From Pectobacterium aroidearum (GTDB lineage Bacteria > Pseudomonadota > Gammaproteobacteria > Enterobacterales > Enterobacteriaceae), in NCBI RefSeq assembly GCF_041228105.1, contig NZ_CP166097.1, positions 2,480,001 to 2,544,000 on the forward strand: a DNA stretch of 64,000 nt. Reading direction: 5' to 3'. Shown here in pieces: positions 39,064 to 48,707 of this stretch. Position numbers and translations under genes: made by a program. Every line of letters starts with the position of its first letter. The first letter of the stretch is position 1. The notes below the pieces were generated by a model that worked only from the letters and a program-made list of their open reading frames with translations, had not been told where the DNA came from and did no database searches.

Positions 39064-42000
39064 GACCGTACTGATCGCTAACCGCGGTGAAATTGCCTGC
39101 CGCGCCATACGCACGCTGAAGCGTTTGGGGATAACCAGCGTAGCGATTTATTCCGATGCGGATAAAAACGCACAGCATGTGAAAGAGGCAGACATTGCCG
39201 TACCCATTGGCGGCGAGAAGGCCAGCGACAGCTATTTGTGTATCGATAAGGTACTGGCCGCCGCACAGCAGGCGGGGGCAGAGGCTGTCTGGCCGGGGTA
39301 CGGTTTTCTGTCAGAGAGCCTGCCGTTTGCCGCCGCGTGTGAAAAGGCCGGCATTGCGTTTGTCGGGCCAACCGCCCAGCAAATTGGCGAATTCGGTCTG
39401 AAGCACCGCGCCCGTGAATTGGCGGCCGCGGCGGGGGTACCGATGACGCCGGGAACGCCGCTACTGGCTTCGCTGGAGGATGCGCTGTCCGCTGCCGAAG
39501 ACATCGGCTATCCGGTCATGCTGAAAAGTACCGCCGGGGGCGGCGGCATTGGTCTGACGCGCTGTGCGGATGCCGTGGCACTACAGGCCGCGTGGGAGAG
39601 CGTGCGCCGTTTGGGCGAGCAATTTTTTAGCGATGCAGGCGTCTTTCTCGAACGCTGTATCGATCGGGCGCGTCACGTCGAAGTACAGATTTTTGGCGAT
39701 GGTAAAGGCCGCGTGGTGGCGCTGGGCGAACGTGATTGCTCATTGCAGCGGCGCAACCAGAAAGTGGTGGAAGAAACGCCCGCACCGCACTTGCCGGACG
39801 CTACACGCGCGGCGCTGCTGGCCTCGGCGGTGAAGCTGGGTGAGCTGGTTAACTATCGCAGTGCGGGAACGGTGGAGTATATCTACGATGCTGAACGCGA
39901 TGCGTTCTTTTTCCTCGAAGTGAATACTCGTTTACAAGTGGAGCATCCGGTGACGGAGTGTGTCACCGGGCTGGATCTGGTCGAATGTATGCTGCGTGTT
40001 GCGGCGGATGAAGCGCTGGACTGGACGCCATTGACGCAGGCACCGCGTGGTGCCGCGATTGAAGTCCGTCTTTATGCGGAAGATCCGCTGAAAAACTTCC
40101 AGCCCAGCCCCGGCGTGCTGACCGAAGTGGCGTTTCCCGACGGCGTGCGGGTCGACGGCTGGGTAAGCACCGGCACCGAAGTATCGTCATATTACGATCC
40201 GATGATCGCTAAGCTGATCGTTCATGCGGAAAATCGCGAACTGGCGCTGGAGAAGATGCAGCAGGCGCTGAATGCTACGCGTTTGCACGGTATTGCCACC
40301 AACCTCGATTACCTGCGCCAGATTGTCGCTACCGACGCATTCCGTAATGGAACCGTGTGGACGCGGATGCTCGACAGCTTTACACCATCTGCCTCGGTGA
40401 TTGAAGTGATTCAACCCGGTACCTGGAGCAGCGTGCAAGACTATCCCGGACGCCTTGGCTATTGGGATATCGGCGTGCCGCCGTCCGGCCCGATGGACGA
40501 TTTCGCGTTCCGGTTGGCGAATCGCATCGTCGGTAACGATGAGGCCGCCGCAGGGCTGGAATTTACGTTACAAGGGCCGACGCTGCGCTTCCACTGCGAG
40601 GCAGTGATTGCACTGACGGGCGCTGACTGCCCGGCGATATTGGATGGTGAAAAGGTGCCATATTGGCAGCCTGTGACGGTAACCGCGGGGCAAACGCTGA
40701 CTCTGGGGCGTGCACAGTCTGGCTGTCGCACCTATCTGGCGGTGCGTAACGGCATCGATGTGCCGCAGTATCTCGGTAGCCGTTCGACGTTCGCGCTCGG
40801 GGAATTTGGCGGCCATGCCGGAAGAACGCTGCGCGTAGCGGATATGCTGGCGATTTCTCAACCCCATTTACCCGCTTGCACCACACCCGCGCCCGTAAGC
40901 GCGCCGCAGGCCGTGGACGCGGCACTGATTCCGCAATACGGCGATGCGTGGCGTATTGGCGTGCTCTATGGTCCGCACGGCGCGCCAGATTTCTTTACCC
41001 ACGCGGCAATTGATGAGTTTTTCGCTGCAGAATGGCAGGTGCACTACAACTCAAACCGACTGGGCGTGCGTCTGGTCGGGCCAAAACCTACCTGGACGCG
41101 GGCAAACGGCGGCGAGGCGGGTCTGCATCCTTCCAACGTTCACGACTGTGAATACGCCATCGGCGCAGTGAATTTTACGGGTGATTTCCCGGTGATCCTC
41201 ACGCGTGACGGGCCGAGTCTGGGCGGATTTGTCTGTCCGGTGACGATTGCCAAAGCGGAACTGTGGAAAGTCGGTCAAGTTAAACCCGGCGATCGTATTC
41301 GTTTCCATCCCATCAGCGCGGATGAAGCACTGGCATTGGAACAGGCGCAGTCTGACTGCGTTTCCTCGCTGGGAGCCGCTCACGCGCCTGCGTTTGACGT
41401 CCCCTCGCTGGCGACGACAGAACACGGTTCTGCAACCGTGCTGGCTGCGGTACCGGCCACCGCGACTACGCCAGCCGCCGTGTATCGTCAGGCAGGGGAT
41501 AACTACATCCTGATTGAATACGGCGAGAACGTGCTGGATCTGGCACTGCGGTTGCGCGTTCATCTGTTAATGGCGGCGATCCGCGCTTCAGAGACCGCAG
41601 GGATCGAAGAACTGTCGCCCGGCGTGCGTTCGCTACAGGTGCGTTACGACAGTCGGGTTCTCCGTCAACGTGCGCTGCTGGACGTATTACTGCATCTGGA
41701 AAGCCAGCTGGGCGACGTCAGCCAGATGACAGTGCCGTCGCGTATCGTCCATTTGCCGATGGCGTTTGAAGACAGCGCCACGCTCGGCGCGGTGGAACGT
41801 TACCGTGAAACCGTACGCGCCAGCGCGCCCTGGCTGCCGAATAATGTCGATTTTATTCAACGCATTAATGGCTTGGCGAGCCGTGACGACGTGCGCGACA
41901 TCATTTTTGATGCCAGCTACCTGATTCTGGGGCTGGGTGACGTTTATCTCGGCGCGCCCTGTGCGGTGCCAGTCGATCCGCGTCACCGCTTATTGAGTTC

Positions 42001-42670
42001 CAAATACAATCCGGCACGCACCTTTACCGCCGAAGGCACGGTCGGCATCGGCGGCATGTACATGTGCATCTATGGCATGGATTCGCCGGGCGGCTATCAA
42101 CTGGTGGGGCGCACGCTGCCTATCTGGAACAAATTCCTCAAAAACGATCAGTTCATTACGGGTGAACCCTGGCTGCTGCGTTTCTTCGATCAGGTGCGGT
42201 TTTATCCGGTCAGCGAAGCCGAACTGACGGCGCTGCGTGATGACTTCCGTGAAGGACGCGCCGCGATTCGCATCGAAGAAACCGAGTTTGATTTTGCTGA
42301 GCACTCACGTTTCCTGACGGATCAGGCCGACGACATTGCCGCTTTCCGTCAGCGTCAGGCCACGGCGTTTGAAACAGAAGTCGCGCTGTGGCAGCAGGAG
42401 GATGAGAGTGCGCCGCAGGAAATCGTTTCTACCGCGCCTGTGGAGAACGACGAGAGCGCGTTTCAGGTGAGTGCGGACATGAACGGCAACATCTGGAAAG
42501 TGCTGGTGAACGTGGGGGATGCCATCGAAGCCGGACAGCCACTGATTATCGTCGAAGCCATGAAGATGGAACTGACGATTAGCGCACCGCAGTCTGGTCG
42601 GGTGAAACGCATCGGCTGCCAGCCGGGTCGACCGGTCAGCCCCGGCGATGCGTTGCTATGGCTGGAGTAA
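39056..42670 (+). CDS. uca: Urea carboxylase (biotin-dependent)
   Basis: This 1,204-residue enzyme uses ATP, bicarbonate and biotin to turn urea into allophanate. It has a biotin carboxylase domain (1-445, with LIANRGEIACRAIRT, the ATP-grasp glycine loop GGGGIG and EVNTRLQVEHPVTE), a KipA/AHS2-like carboxyltransferase part (~470-780), a KipI/AHS1-like part (~830-1030) and a C-terminal biotinyl domain with EAMKMEL (Lys1170 is the biotin site). The start is the ATG at 39056 inside the end of the allophanate hydrolase gene; AGGAGG lies 6 bases upstream. The full domain order matches known urea carboxylases. A 17-bp duplication spans its stop codon. Confidence 0.95.
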   Translation: MFKTVLIANRGEIACRAIRTLKRLGITSVAIYSDADKNAQHVKEADIAVPIGGEKASDSYLCIDKVLAAAQQAGAEAVWPGYGFLSESLPFAAACEKAGIAFVGPTAQQIGEFGLKHRARELAAAAGVPMTPGTPLLASLEDALSAAEDIGYPVMLKSTAGGGGIGLTRCADAVALQAAWESVRRLGEQFFSDAGVFLERCIDRARHVEVQIFGDGKGRVVALGERDCSLQRRNQKVVEETPAPHLPDATRAALLASAVKLGELVNYRSAGTVEYIYDAERDAFFFLEVNTRLQVEHPVTECVTGLDLVECMLRVAADEALDWTPLTQAPRGAAIEVRLYAEDPLKNFQPSPGVLTEVAFPDGVRVDGWVSTGTEVSSYYDPMIAKLIVHAENRELALEKMQQALNATRLHGIATNLDYLRQIVATDAFRNGTVWTRMLDSFTPSASVIEVIQPGTWSSVQDYPGRLGYWDIGVPPSGPMDDFAFRLANRIVGNDEAAAGLEFTLQGPTLRFHCEAVIALTGADCPAILDGEKVPYWQPVTVTAGQTLTLGRAQSGCRTYLAVRNGIDVPQYLGSRSTFALGEFGGHAGRTLRVADMLAISQPHLPACTTPAPVSAPQAVDAALIPQYGDAWRIGVLYGPHGAPDFFTHAAIDEFFAAEWQVHYNSNRLGVRLVGPKPTWTRANGGEAGLHPSNVHDCEYAIGAVNFTGDFPVILTRDGPSLGGFVCPVTIAKAELWKVGQVKPGDRIRFHPISADEALALEQAQSDCVSSLGAAHAPAFDVPSLATTEHGSATVLAAVPATATTPAAVYRQAGDNYILIEYGENVLDLALRLRVHLLMAAIRASETAGIEELSPGVRSLQVRYDSRVLRQRALLDVLLHLESQLGDVSQMTVPSRIVHLPMAFEDSATLGAVERYRETVRASAPWLPNNVDFIQRINGLASRDDVRDIIFDASYLILGLGDVYLGAPCAVPVDPRHRLLSSKYNPARTFTAEGTVGIGGMYMCIYGMDSPGGYQLVGRTLPIWNKFLKNDQFITGEPWLLRFFDQVRFYPVSEAELTALRDDFREGRAAIRIEETEFDFAEHSRFLTDQADDIAAFRQRQATAFETEVALWQQEDESAPQEIVSTAPVENDESAFQVSADMNGNIWKVLVNVGDAIEAGQPLIIVEAMKMELTISAPQSGRVKRIGCQPGRPVSPGDALLWLE

Positions 42671-42694
42671 AAGACAGGCTGGAGTAAAAGACAG
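42661..42694 (+). repeat. 17-bp tandem duplication over the urea carboxylase stop codon
   Basis: The 17-mer beginning GCTGGAGTAAAAG occurs twice in immediate tandem (42661-42677 and 42678-42694). The first copy contains the true stop codon. The second adds only untranslated sequence. It looks like a recent slippage event. Confidence 0.9.
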
Positions 42695-42759
42695 GCAGCA
42701 ATAAAGGGACGCGTCTGAACCAACGGACGAACGGAAATAACGACGAGGCAGAGAAAACG

Positions 42760-43578
42760 ATGCGAGCAGGCACACAAAAGAGCAGCAAAGATCGCCCGGA
42801 AGCGCTGGCGGAGCGGGTCTATCAAACGCTGAAAAACGACATTTTCGACTTTCACCTGATGCCGGGCGATCGCTTTAGTGAAAATGAAATTGCCGAGCGG
42901 ATGTCGGTCAGTCGCACGCCGGTGCGTCAGGCGCTGTTCTGGCTGGAGCGGGAAGGCTATGTCGAAGTCTATTTCCGCAGCGGCTGGCAGGTTCGTCCGT
43001 TTGATTTCGCCTATTTTGAAGAACTGTATGACTTCCGCATCGTACTGGAGCGGGAAGCCATTCGGCGACTGTGTGGGATGCCGCCGGGGCGCTGCACCGA
43101 GCTATTGGCTGACCTGAAACGCTTCTGGATTGAGGAACCGCGTCTGGATGACGGCAAGACCGTCTCCCGCTACGACGAAGGATTTCACCGGGGACTGGTG
43201 ACGGCGGCGGGCAACAGCGAAATAGCGCGAGTTCACGGTGAGCTGACGGAGAAAATCCGCATTATTCGTCGTCTTGATTTCACCCGTGAGGATCGTATCG
43301 ACGCGACCTATAAAGAACACGCCCGCATCCTGCTGGCGATATTGCAACAGCACACTGAGGAGGCGCAGCGCATTCTGACCGACCACATTTCCGTCAGTAA
43401 GGCCGAGGTCAGGAAAATTACCTTACACATGTTACAGCAGGCGCGGCCTCAATCTGTTTCAACGCAACCTGTTTCAACGCAATCGGCTCCAACGCAATCC
43501 GTTTCAACGGAAGTGGCTCCACCTGACGCATCACACGATTCCATTCTTACTCAACACGACTTAAGGGCTAATAAATGA
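42760..43578 (+). CDS. GntR-family regulator (FCD type) of the urea cluster
   Basis: This 272-residue regulator has an N-terminal winged helix (residues ~15-80, with LAERVYQTLKNDI, FSENEIAERMSVSRTPVRQAL and FRSGWQVRPF) and an FCD effector domain (about 95-225, with YDFRIVLEREAIRRL and DEGFHRGLVTAAGN). The last ~45 residues form a repetitive tail with VSTQ/APTQ units that is not part of the usual fold. The gene lies between the enzymes and the transporter and overlaps urtA by 4 bases (ATGA), so it is likely to control the whole cluster in response to urea, allophanate or nitrogen status. That role is inferred from position. Confidence 0.88.
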   Translation: MRAGTQKSSKDRPEALAERVYQTLKNDIFDFHLMPGDRFSENEIAERMSVSRTPVRQALFWLEREGYVEVYFRSGWQVRPFDFAYFEELYDFRIVLEREAIRRLCGMPPGRCTELLADLKRFWIEEPRLDDGKTVSRYDEGFHRGLVTAAGNSEIARVHGELTEKIRIIRRLDFTREDRIDATYKEHARILLAILQQHTEEAQRILTDHISVSKAEVRKITLHMLQQARPQSVSTQPVSTQSAPTQSVSTEVAPPDASHDSILTQHDLRANK

Positions 43579-44843
43579 AAAGACGTTCATTGCTAAAAGT
43601 TTTTGCGCTTTCTGCGACAGTGGTTGGCATGGGGTTGACCTGGAGCGTGCAGGCGGCAGACACCATCAAAGTCGGCATTATGCATTCGCTGTCCGGCACG
43701 ATGGCGATTTCAGAAACGCCGCTGAAGGATGTGGCGCTGATGACCATTGATGAAATCAATGCCAAAGGCGGCGTGTTGGGTAAAAAACTGGAACCGGTGG
43801 TGGTCGACCCCGCTTCGAACTGGCCGCTGTTTGCCGAGAAAGCACGCCAATTGCTGACGCAGGATAAAGCAGCGGTGGTGTTCGGCTGCTGGACATCGGT
43901 ATCGCGTAAATCGGTCCTGCCAGTATTTGAGGAACTGAACGGGTTGCTGTTCTATCCGGTGCAGTATGAAGGCGAAGAAATGTCGCCAAATGTGTTCTAC
44001 ACCGGCGCGGCACCGAATCAGCAGGCGATCCCTGCGGTGGAATACCTGATGAGCGAAGATGGTGGGGCAGCGAAGCGCTTCTTCCTGCTGGGTACTGACT
44101 ATGTGTATCCGCGTACCACCAATAAGATTTTGCGCGCCTTCCTGCATTCCAAAGGCGTTCAGGACAAAGATATTGAGGAAGTCTATACACCGTTTGGTCA
44201 TAGCGATTACCAGACCATCGTGTCCAACATTAAGAAGTTCTCGACGGGAGGAAAGACCGCCGTCGTATCCACCATCAACGGTGATTCCAACGTGCCGTTC
44301 TATAAAGAGCTGGCGAATCAGGGAATCAAAGCGACCGATGTCCCCGTTGTTGCGTTCTCGGTCGGTGAAGAGGAACTGCGTGGCATCGACACTAAACCGC
44401 TGGTCGGTCATTTAGCGGCATGGAACTACTTTGAATCGGTAGATAACCCAACCAACGCCGACTTCGTAGAAGCCTACAAAGCCTATGCCAAAGCGAAAAA
44501 CCTGCCGAACGCCGGCACGGTGGTGACTAACGATCCGATGGAAGCGACCTATGTGGGCATTCATATGTGGGCGCAGGCGGTAGAGAAAGCAGGCACCACG
44601 GACGTGGATAAAGTCCGCGCCGCGATGGCTGGCCAAACCTTTGCCGCGCCAGATGGCTTTACGCTGACGATGGACAAGACCAACCACCATCTGCACAAGC
44701 CAGTGATGATTGGCGAGATTGAGGAAAACGGCCAGTTCAACGTGGTCTGGCAAACGGATAAACCGGTTCGCGCGCAGCCGTGGAGCCCGTACATCGCTGG
44801 CAATGATAAGAAACCCGATCATCCAATCAAAGCCGCACAGTAA
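43575..44843 (+). CDS. urtA: Urea ABC transporter, substrate-binding protein
   Basis: This 422-residue periplasmic binding protein of the branched-chain amino-acid/urea type has a signal peptide (KVFALSATVVGMGLTWSVQA), then TIKVGIMHSLSGTMAISE, GCWTSVSRKSVLPVFE and LFYPVQYEGEE, all characteristic of UrtA/FmdD-like proteins. FmdD-type amide-binding proteins are close relatives, but the neighbouring urea carboxylase points to urea. It overlaps the GntR gene by 4 bases. A 383-base gap with three hairpins separates it from urtB, which would allow extra urtA message, as periplasmic binding proteins usually require. Confidence 0.92.
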   Translation: MKRRSLLKVFALSATVVGMGLTWSVQAADTIKVGIMHSLSGTMAISETPLKDVALMTIDEINAKGGVLGKKLEPVVVDPASNWPLFAEKARQLLTQDKAAVVFGCWTSVSRKSVLPVFEELNGLLFYPVQYEGEEMSPNVFYTGAAPNQQAIPAVEYLMSEDGGAAKRFFLLGTDYVYPRTTNKILRAFLHSKGVQDKDIEEVYTPFGHSDYQTIVSNIKKFSTGGKTAVVSTINGDSNVPFYKELANQGIKATDVPVVAFSVGEEELRGIDTKPLVGHLAAWNYFESVDNPTNADFVEAYKAYAKAKNLPNAGTVVTNDPMEATYVGIHMWAQAVEKAGTTDVDKVRAAMAGQTFAAPDGFTLTMDKTNHHLHKPVMIGEIEENGQFNVVWQTDKPVRAQPWSPYIAGNDKKPDHPIKAAQ

Positions 44844-45226
44844 ATTTGAGTTTTAGGCCTTAATAGTTTTGTTATCCGGCGTAAAAAATTATGCATCGAT
44901 GGGCATGACCGCCGAGTGAGCGGCATGGATGCCGCGAAAGTCAGTGTCGCGTCGGGAACGCGTCACTGGCGGCTCGATTAGCGGTCATAAACATCTATGG
45001 AACCGCGTAGCGGCATAATTTAGCCGGAAGCCTGGGTTCGCAGGGCGGCGGCGATTGAGCGCCCTGCGTCGGGCGCGTATGCGGTATTGCATATGAATGG
45101 CGGTGTTATAGCGCACGAAATACTCACTGTGCCAGCATAAAGGTGTGGCTGTGAGACTGCTGGATATATAAGGCAAAATAAATGGTGCCGAATAGATATT
45201 TTCTCTCTTATATGGCGGACATTGCG
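44844..45226 (+). other. urtA-urtB gap with three strong hairpins
   Basis: Three inverted repeats stand in a row: GCGGCAT/ATGCCGC at 44920-44935, an 11-bp stem with one T-T mismatch (CAGTGTCGCGT / ACGCGTCACTG, 5-base loop) at 44942-44968, and GCAGGGCG/CGCCCTGC at 45040-45067. None has a following T-run. They may be a REP-like palindromic cluster that protects the urtA message or limits read-through into urtB. A purine-poor stretch follows and the urtB start is uncertain. Confidence 0.6.
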
Positions 45227-46801
45227 ATGATTAATCGTCAATTATCTACGCTTGTGCTGTCGCTGTGTCTGATGCTTCCCTGGCTGGCCCAAGCTGGGTC
45301 TGCGGCCGATTTCGCCGCCGCCAGCCGCACGCAGCAGGCCGAACTGTTGCAGCAATGGGCCGCAGCGCCGGAACCGGCGCGTTTGCCGCTGTTACAGGCG
45401 CTGCGTAATGAATCGGTGGTACTCGATCAGAATCAGCAGCCGTTTAGGGATGTGCAGGGTACGTTAACGCCGCTGGAAGGGAACGCGGAACCGGTTGGCG
45501 CGACGAAGAAACTCTTTATGAACAACCGCCTGCGCGTGCTGGTTGCCACCGCGCTGGCCTCACATCAGCTTGTCAGCGACGATGTCGCCACTCGCCTGAA
45601 TGCCGTTCGGCAGTTGCAGAGCGAGAGCAGTGCAGAACAGCTGCCGCTGTTGATGCAGCGCCTTGAGGTAGAAAAAGACGCACAGGTTCACGATGCGCTG
45701 AATATCGCCATTGCGACCCGGCAGTTAAGTGATGCCAATCCGCTGGTGCGACTTGACGCGGTCAAACGCTTAGGACAAACCGGCGATCCGCAAATGCAGG
45801 CGCTGTTACAGCCGTTAACGCAGGCACAAAATGAATCAGATACCGGCGTACGTGCGGCGGCGCAGGCAAGCCTGGATCAGATTAAACAAAGTTTGATCGT
45901 CGGCGATCTGCTGGGACAGGCGTTTACCGGCTTGTCGCTCGGCTCTATTTTGCTGCTGGCGGCATTGGGGCTGGCAATCACCTACGGGTTGCTGGGCGTC
46001 ATCAACATGGCGCACGGTGAAATGCTGATGCTGGGAGCATACGCAACCTGGCTGGTGCAGTCGCTGTGTCAACAGTTTGCGCCCGGCTGGCTGGCGTATT
46101 ACCCGCTGCTGGCGCTGCCTGTCGCTTTTTTCATTACCGCTGGCGTCGGGATGGCGCTGGAGCGCACGGTGATTCGTCATCTTTATGGCCGACCACTGGA
46201 AACGCTGCTGGCGACCTGGGGGATTAGCCTGATGCTGATCCAACTGGTGCGGATGCTGTTCGGGACGCAGAACCTGGAAGTGGCGAACCCCGCGTGGCTG
46301 TCTGGCGGGTTGCGTGTATTGCCGAATTTGGTGCTGCCGTATAACCGCATCGCAGTCATCCTATTTGTCCTCGGCGTGCTGCTGCTCACCTGGATCCTAC
46401 TCAATAAAACCCGCCTTGGCATGAATGTGCGGGCGGTGACGCAAAACCGGGCGATGGCGGACTGCTGCGGTGTGCCGACTGGACGCGTTGATATGCTGGC
46501 TTTTGGTCTTGGTTCGGGCATCGCAGGTCTTGGCGGTGTGGCGCTGTCGCAATTGGGCAACGTCGGGCCGGAATTGGGACAAGGCTACATCATTGATTCC
46601 TTCCTCGTCGTCGTGTTGGGTGGTGTCGGGCAGCTTGCGGGAACGGTGGTGGCCGCGTTCAGCCTCGGTATTCTCAATAAGGTACTGGAACCGCAGATTG
46701 GTGCAGTGCTGGGAAAAATCGTCATTCTGGTCCTGATCGTGCTGTTTATTCAGAAACGGCCACAGGGGTTGTTTGCATTCAAAGGACGGGTGATTGACTG
46801 A
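45227..46801 (+). CDS. urtB: Urea ABC transporter, permease UrtB
   Basis: This 524-residue inner-membrane permease has an extracytoplasmic N-terminal part, as usual for UrtB. A signal-like segment (LSTLVLSLCLMLPWLAQAGS) is followed by about 200 soluble residues with HEAT-like alpha repeats, then the LivH-type membrane domain from about residue 235 (GLSLGSILLLAALGLAITYGL; NMAHGEMLMLGAY; the EAA-type loop near GNVGPELGQGYIIDSFL). The ATG at 45227 gives the cleanest signal sequence; ATGs at 45182 and 45212 are in frame and cannot be excluded. The stop overlaps the urtC start (TGATG). Confidence 0.92.
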   Translation: MINRQLSTLVLSLCLMLPWLAQAGSAADFAAASRTQQAELLQQWAAAPEPARLPLLQALRNESVVLDQNQQPFRDVQGTLTPLEGNAEPVGATKKLFMNNRLRVLVATALASHQLVSDDVATRLNAVRQLQSESSAEQLPLLMQRLEVEKDAQVHDALNIAIATRQLSDANPLVRLDAVKRLGQTGDPQMQALLQPLTQAQNESDTGVRAAAQASLDQIKQSLIVGDLLGQAFTGLSLGSILLLAALGLAITYGLLGVINMAHGEMLMLGAYATWLVQSLCQQFAPGWLAYYPLLALPVAFFITAGVGMALERTVIRHLYGRPLETLLATWGISLMLIQLVRMLFGTQNLEVANPAWLSGGLRVLPNLVLPYNRIAVILFVLGVLLLTWILLNKTRLGMNVRAVTQNRAMADCCGVPTGRVDMLAFGLGSGIAGLGGVALSQLGNVGPELGQGYIIDSFLVVVLGGVGQLAGTVVAAFSLGILNKVLEPQIGAVLGKIVILVLIVLFIQKRPQGLFAFKGRVID

Positions 46802-47877
46802 TGACGCAACCCATAACACTAACCCTGACGCAGCGCGCGCCGCGGATCGTGCTTGGCCTCGGTTCAACGATGTTGCTGGCCTTGCTAATCCTGCCATTTC
46901 TCGCGCTGCTGCCCGCAGAGAACCCGCTGGCGATCTCCACCTATACGCTGACGCTGATCGGTAAAATTCTGTGCTACGCGATCGTTGCCGTAGCGCTGGA
47001 TCTGGTGTGGGGCTATGCCGGGCTGTTATCGCTCGGTCATGGTCTGTTTTTCGCGCTGGGCGGCTACGCGATGGGCATGTACCTGATGCGGCAGGCTGCT
47101 GGTGAGGGCATGCCTGCGTTTATGTCCTTTCTGTCGTGGACGGAACTGCCGTGGTTCTGGGCGGGAACCCAGTATTTCGCCTGGGCGTTGTGCCTGATCG
47201 TGCTGGTGCCGGGCGTGCTGGCGTTTGTGTTCGGCTGGTTCGCATTCCGCTCCAAAATCAAGGGCGTGTATTTCTCAATCATGACGCAGGCGTTGACCTA
47301 CGCTGGCATGCTGCTGTTCTTCCGTAACGAAACTGGCTTTGGCGGCAATAACGGATTTACCGGTTTTACTACGCTGCTGGGCTTCCCCATTACGGCCACG
47401 GGTACGCGCATTGGGCTGTTTGTCGCCACCGTATTGTTGTTGATTGCCAGCCTGCTGGTGGGATTTGCGCTGGCGCGCAGTAAATTTGGCCGGGTGCTGA
47501 CGGCGGTGCGCGATGCGGAAAACCGGCTGATGTTCTGCGGTTACGATCCGAAAGGCTTCAAGCTGTTTGTCTGGACGCTCTCCGCCGTGCTGTGCGGGCT
47601 GGCAGGGGCGCTGTATGTACCACAGGTCGGTATCATCAATCCCAGCGAAATGTCGCCAACCAATTCTATCGAGGCCGCCATTTGGGTGGCGCTGGGTGGA
47701 CGTGGGACGCTGATCGGACCGCTGCTCGGTGCGGGTATCGTCAACGGGGCGAAAAGCTGGTTTACCGTGGCCTTTCCTGAGTACTGGCTGTTCTTTCTAG
47801 GACTGATGTTTATTCTCGTCACGCTATTTTTACCGCGTGGGGTGATTGGATTGTTGAGGAGGAAGAAACATGACTGA
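46801..47877 (+). CDS. urtC: Urea ABC transporter, permease UrtC
   Basis: This 358-residue LivM-type membrane protein has an N-terminal helix (STMLLALLILPFLALLP), then CYAIVAVALDLVWGYAGLLSLGHG, the family motif, and VALGGRGTLIGPLLGAG in the cytoplasmic coupling loop. It pairs with UrtB to form the urea channel. Translational coupling on both sides (1-base overlap with urtB, 8-base overlap with urtD) supports a strict operon. Confidence 0.93.
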   Translation: MTQPITLTLTQRAPRIVLGLGSTMLLALLILPFLALLPAENPLAISTYTLTLIGKILCYAIVAVALDLVWGYAGLLSLGHGLFFALGGYAMGMYLMRQAAGEGMPAFMSFLSWTELPWFWAGTQYFAWALCLIVLVPGVLAFVFGWFAFRSKIKGVYFSIMTQALTYAGMLLFFRNETGFGGNNGFTGFTTLLGFPITATGTRIGLFVATVLLLIASLLVGFALARSKFGRVLTAVRDAENRLMFCGYDPKGFKLFVWTLSAVLCGLAGALYVPQVGIINPSEMSPTNSIEAAIWVALGGRGTLIGPLLGAGIVNGAKSWFTVAFPEYWLFFLGLMFILVTLFLPRGVIGLLRRKKHD

Positions 47878-48706
47878 GCCTGTATCTGTATCCTCAGTGG
47901 CGGCACCGCCGGTTGCTTCACAGACCCAATTTGCTCAGCGACACCCGTCAGATCGCCATCGGCACCAGACCGATCCGGTGCTGCAACTCGACAAGATTAA
48001 TGTGAGTTTTGACGGTTTTCGGGCGTTGACCGATCTCTCGTTGCAGATTGGCGTGGGGGAATTACGTTGCATCATCGGCCCTAACGGCGCGGGGAAAACC
48101 ACGCTGATGGATGTCATTACCGGTAAAACGCGGCCGGATCGCGGTAAGGTGTTTTACGATCAGTTCACTGACCTGACGACACTATCGCCAGTGGACATTG
48201 CCCGTGCGGGAATAGGGCGGAAATTCCAAAAACCGACGGTGTTTGAAGCGCTGACGGTGTTCGAAAATCTCGAAATCGCATTGAAAACGGATAAATCGGT
48301 GTGGGCAAGCCTGCGTGCCAGGCTGAACGGCGAACAACGTGACCGGATTGACGAGACGCTGACGCTGTTGCGGCTCGGCCACGAACGGCAGCGGCCTGCG
48401 GGGCTGTTGTCGCACGGGCAAAAACAGTTTCTGGAGATCGGCATGCTGTTGGTTCAGGAACCGCATCTGCTGTTGCTCGATGAACCCGCAGCCGGGATGA
48501 CTGACGCAGAAACCGCCTATACCGCCGAGCTGTTCCGCAGCCTGGCAGGCAAACACTCGCTGATGGTAGTGGAACACGATATGGGCTTTGTCGAGAGTAT
48601 TGCTGACCACGTTACGGTGTTGCATCAGGGACAGGTGCTGGCGGAAGGCTCGCTGCGCGAGGTGCAGGCGAATGAGCAGGTCATTGACGTTTATCTGGGG
48701 CGCTAA
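47870..48706 (+). CDS. urtD: Urea ABC transporter, ATP-binding protein UrtD
   Basis: This 278-residue LivG-type ATPase has Walker A GPNGAGKTT, LSHGQKQFLEIGMLL in place of the usual LSGGQ signature (typical of UrtD), Walker B LLLLDEPAAGMTD and the switch histidine in VVEHDMGF. About 35 extra polar residues precede the ABC domain. The start codon lies inside urtC. Confidence 0.93.
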   Translation: MTEPVSVSSVAAPPVASQTQFAQRHPSDRHRHQTDPVLQLDKINVSFDGFRALTDLSLQIGVGELRCIIGPNGAGKTTLMDVITGKTRPDRGKVFYDQFTDLTTLSPVDIARAGIGRKFQKPTVFEALTVFENLEIALKTDKSVWASLRARLNGEQRDRIDETLTLLRLGHERQRPAGLLSHGQKQFLEIGMLLVQEPHLLLLDEPAAGMTDAETAYTAELFRSLAGKHSLMVVEHDMGFVESIADHVTVLHQGQVLAEGSLREVQANEQVIDVYLGR

Positions 48707-48707
48707 G

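Noticed and set aside
43710..44411. 233-codon minus-strand ORF inside urtA
   Set aside because: Antisense shadow; urtA has clear family motifs over the same bases.
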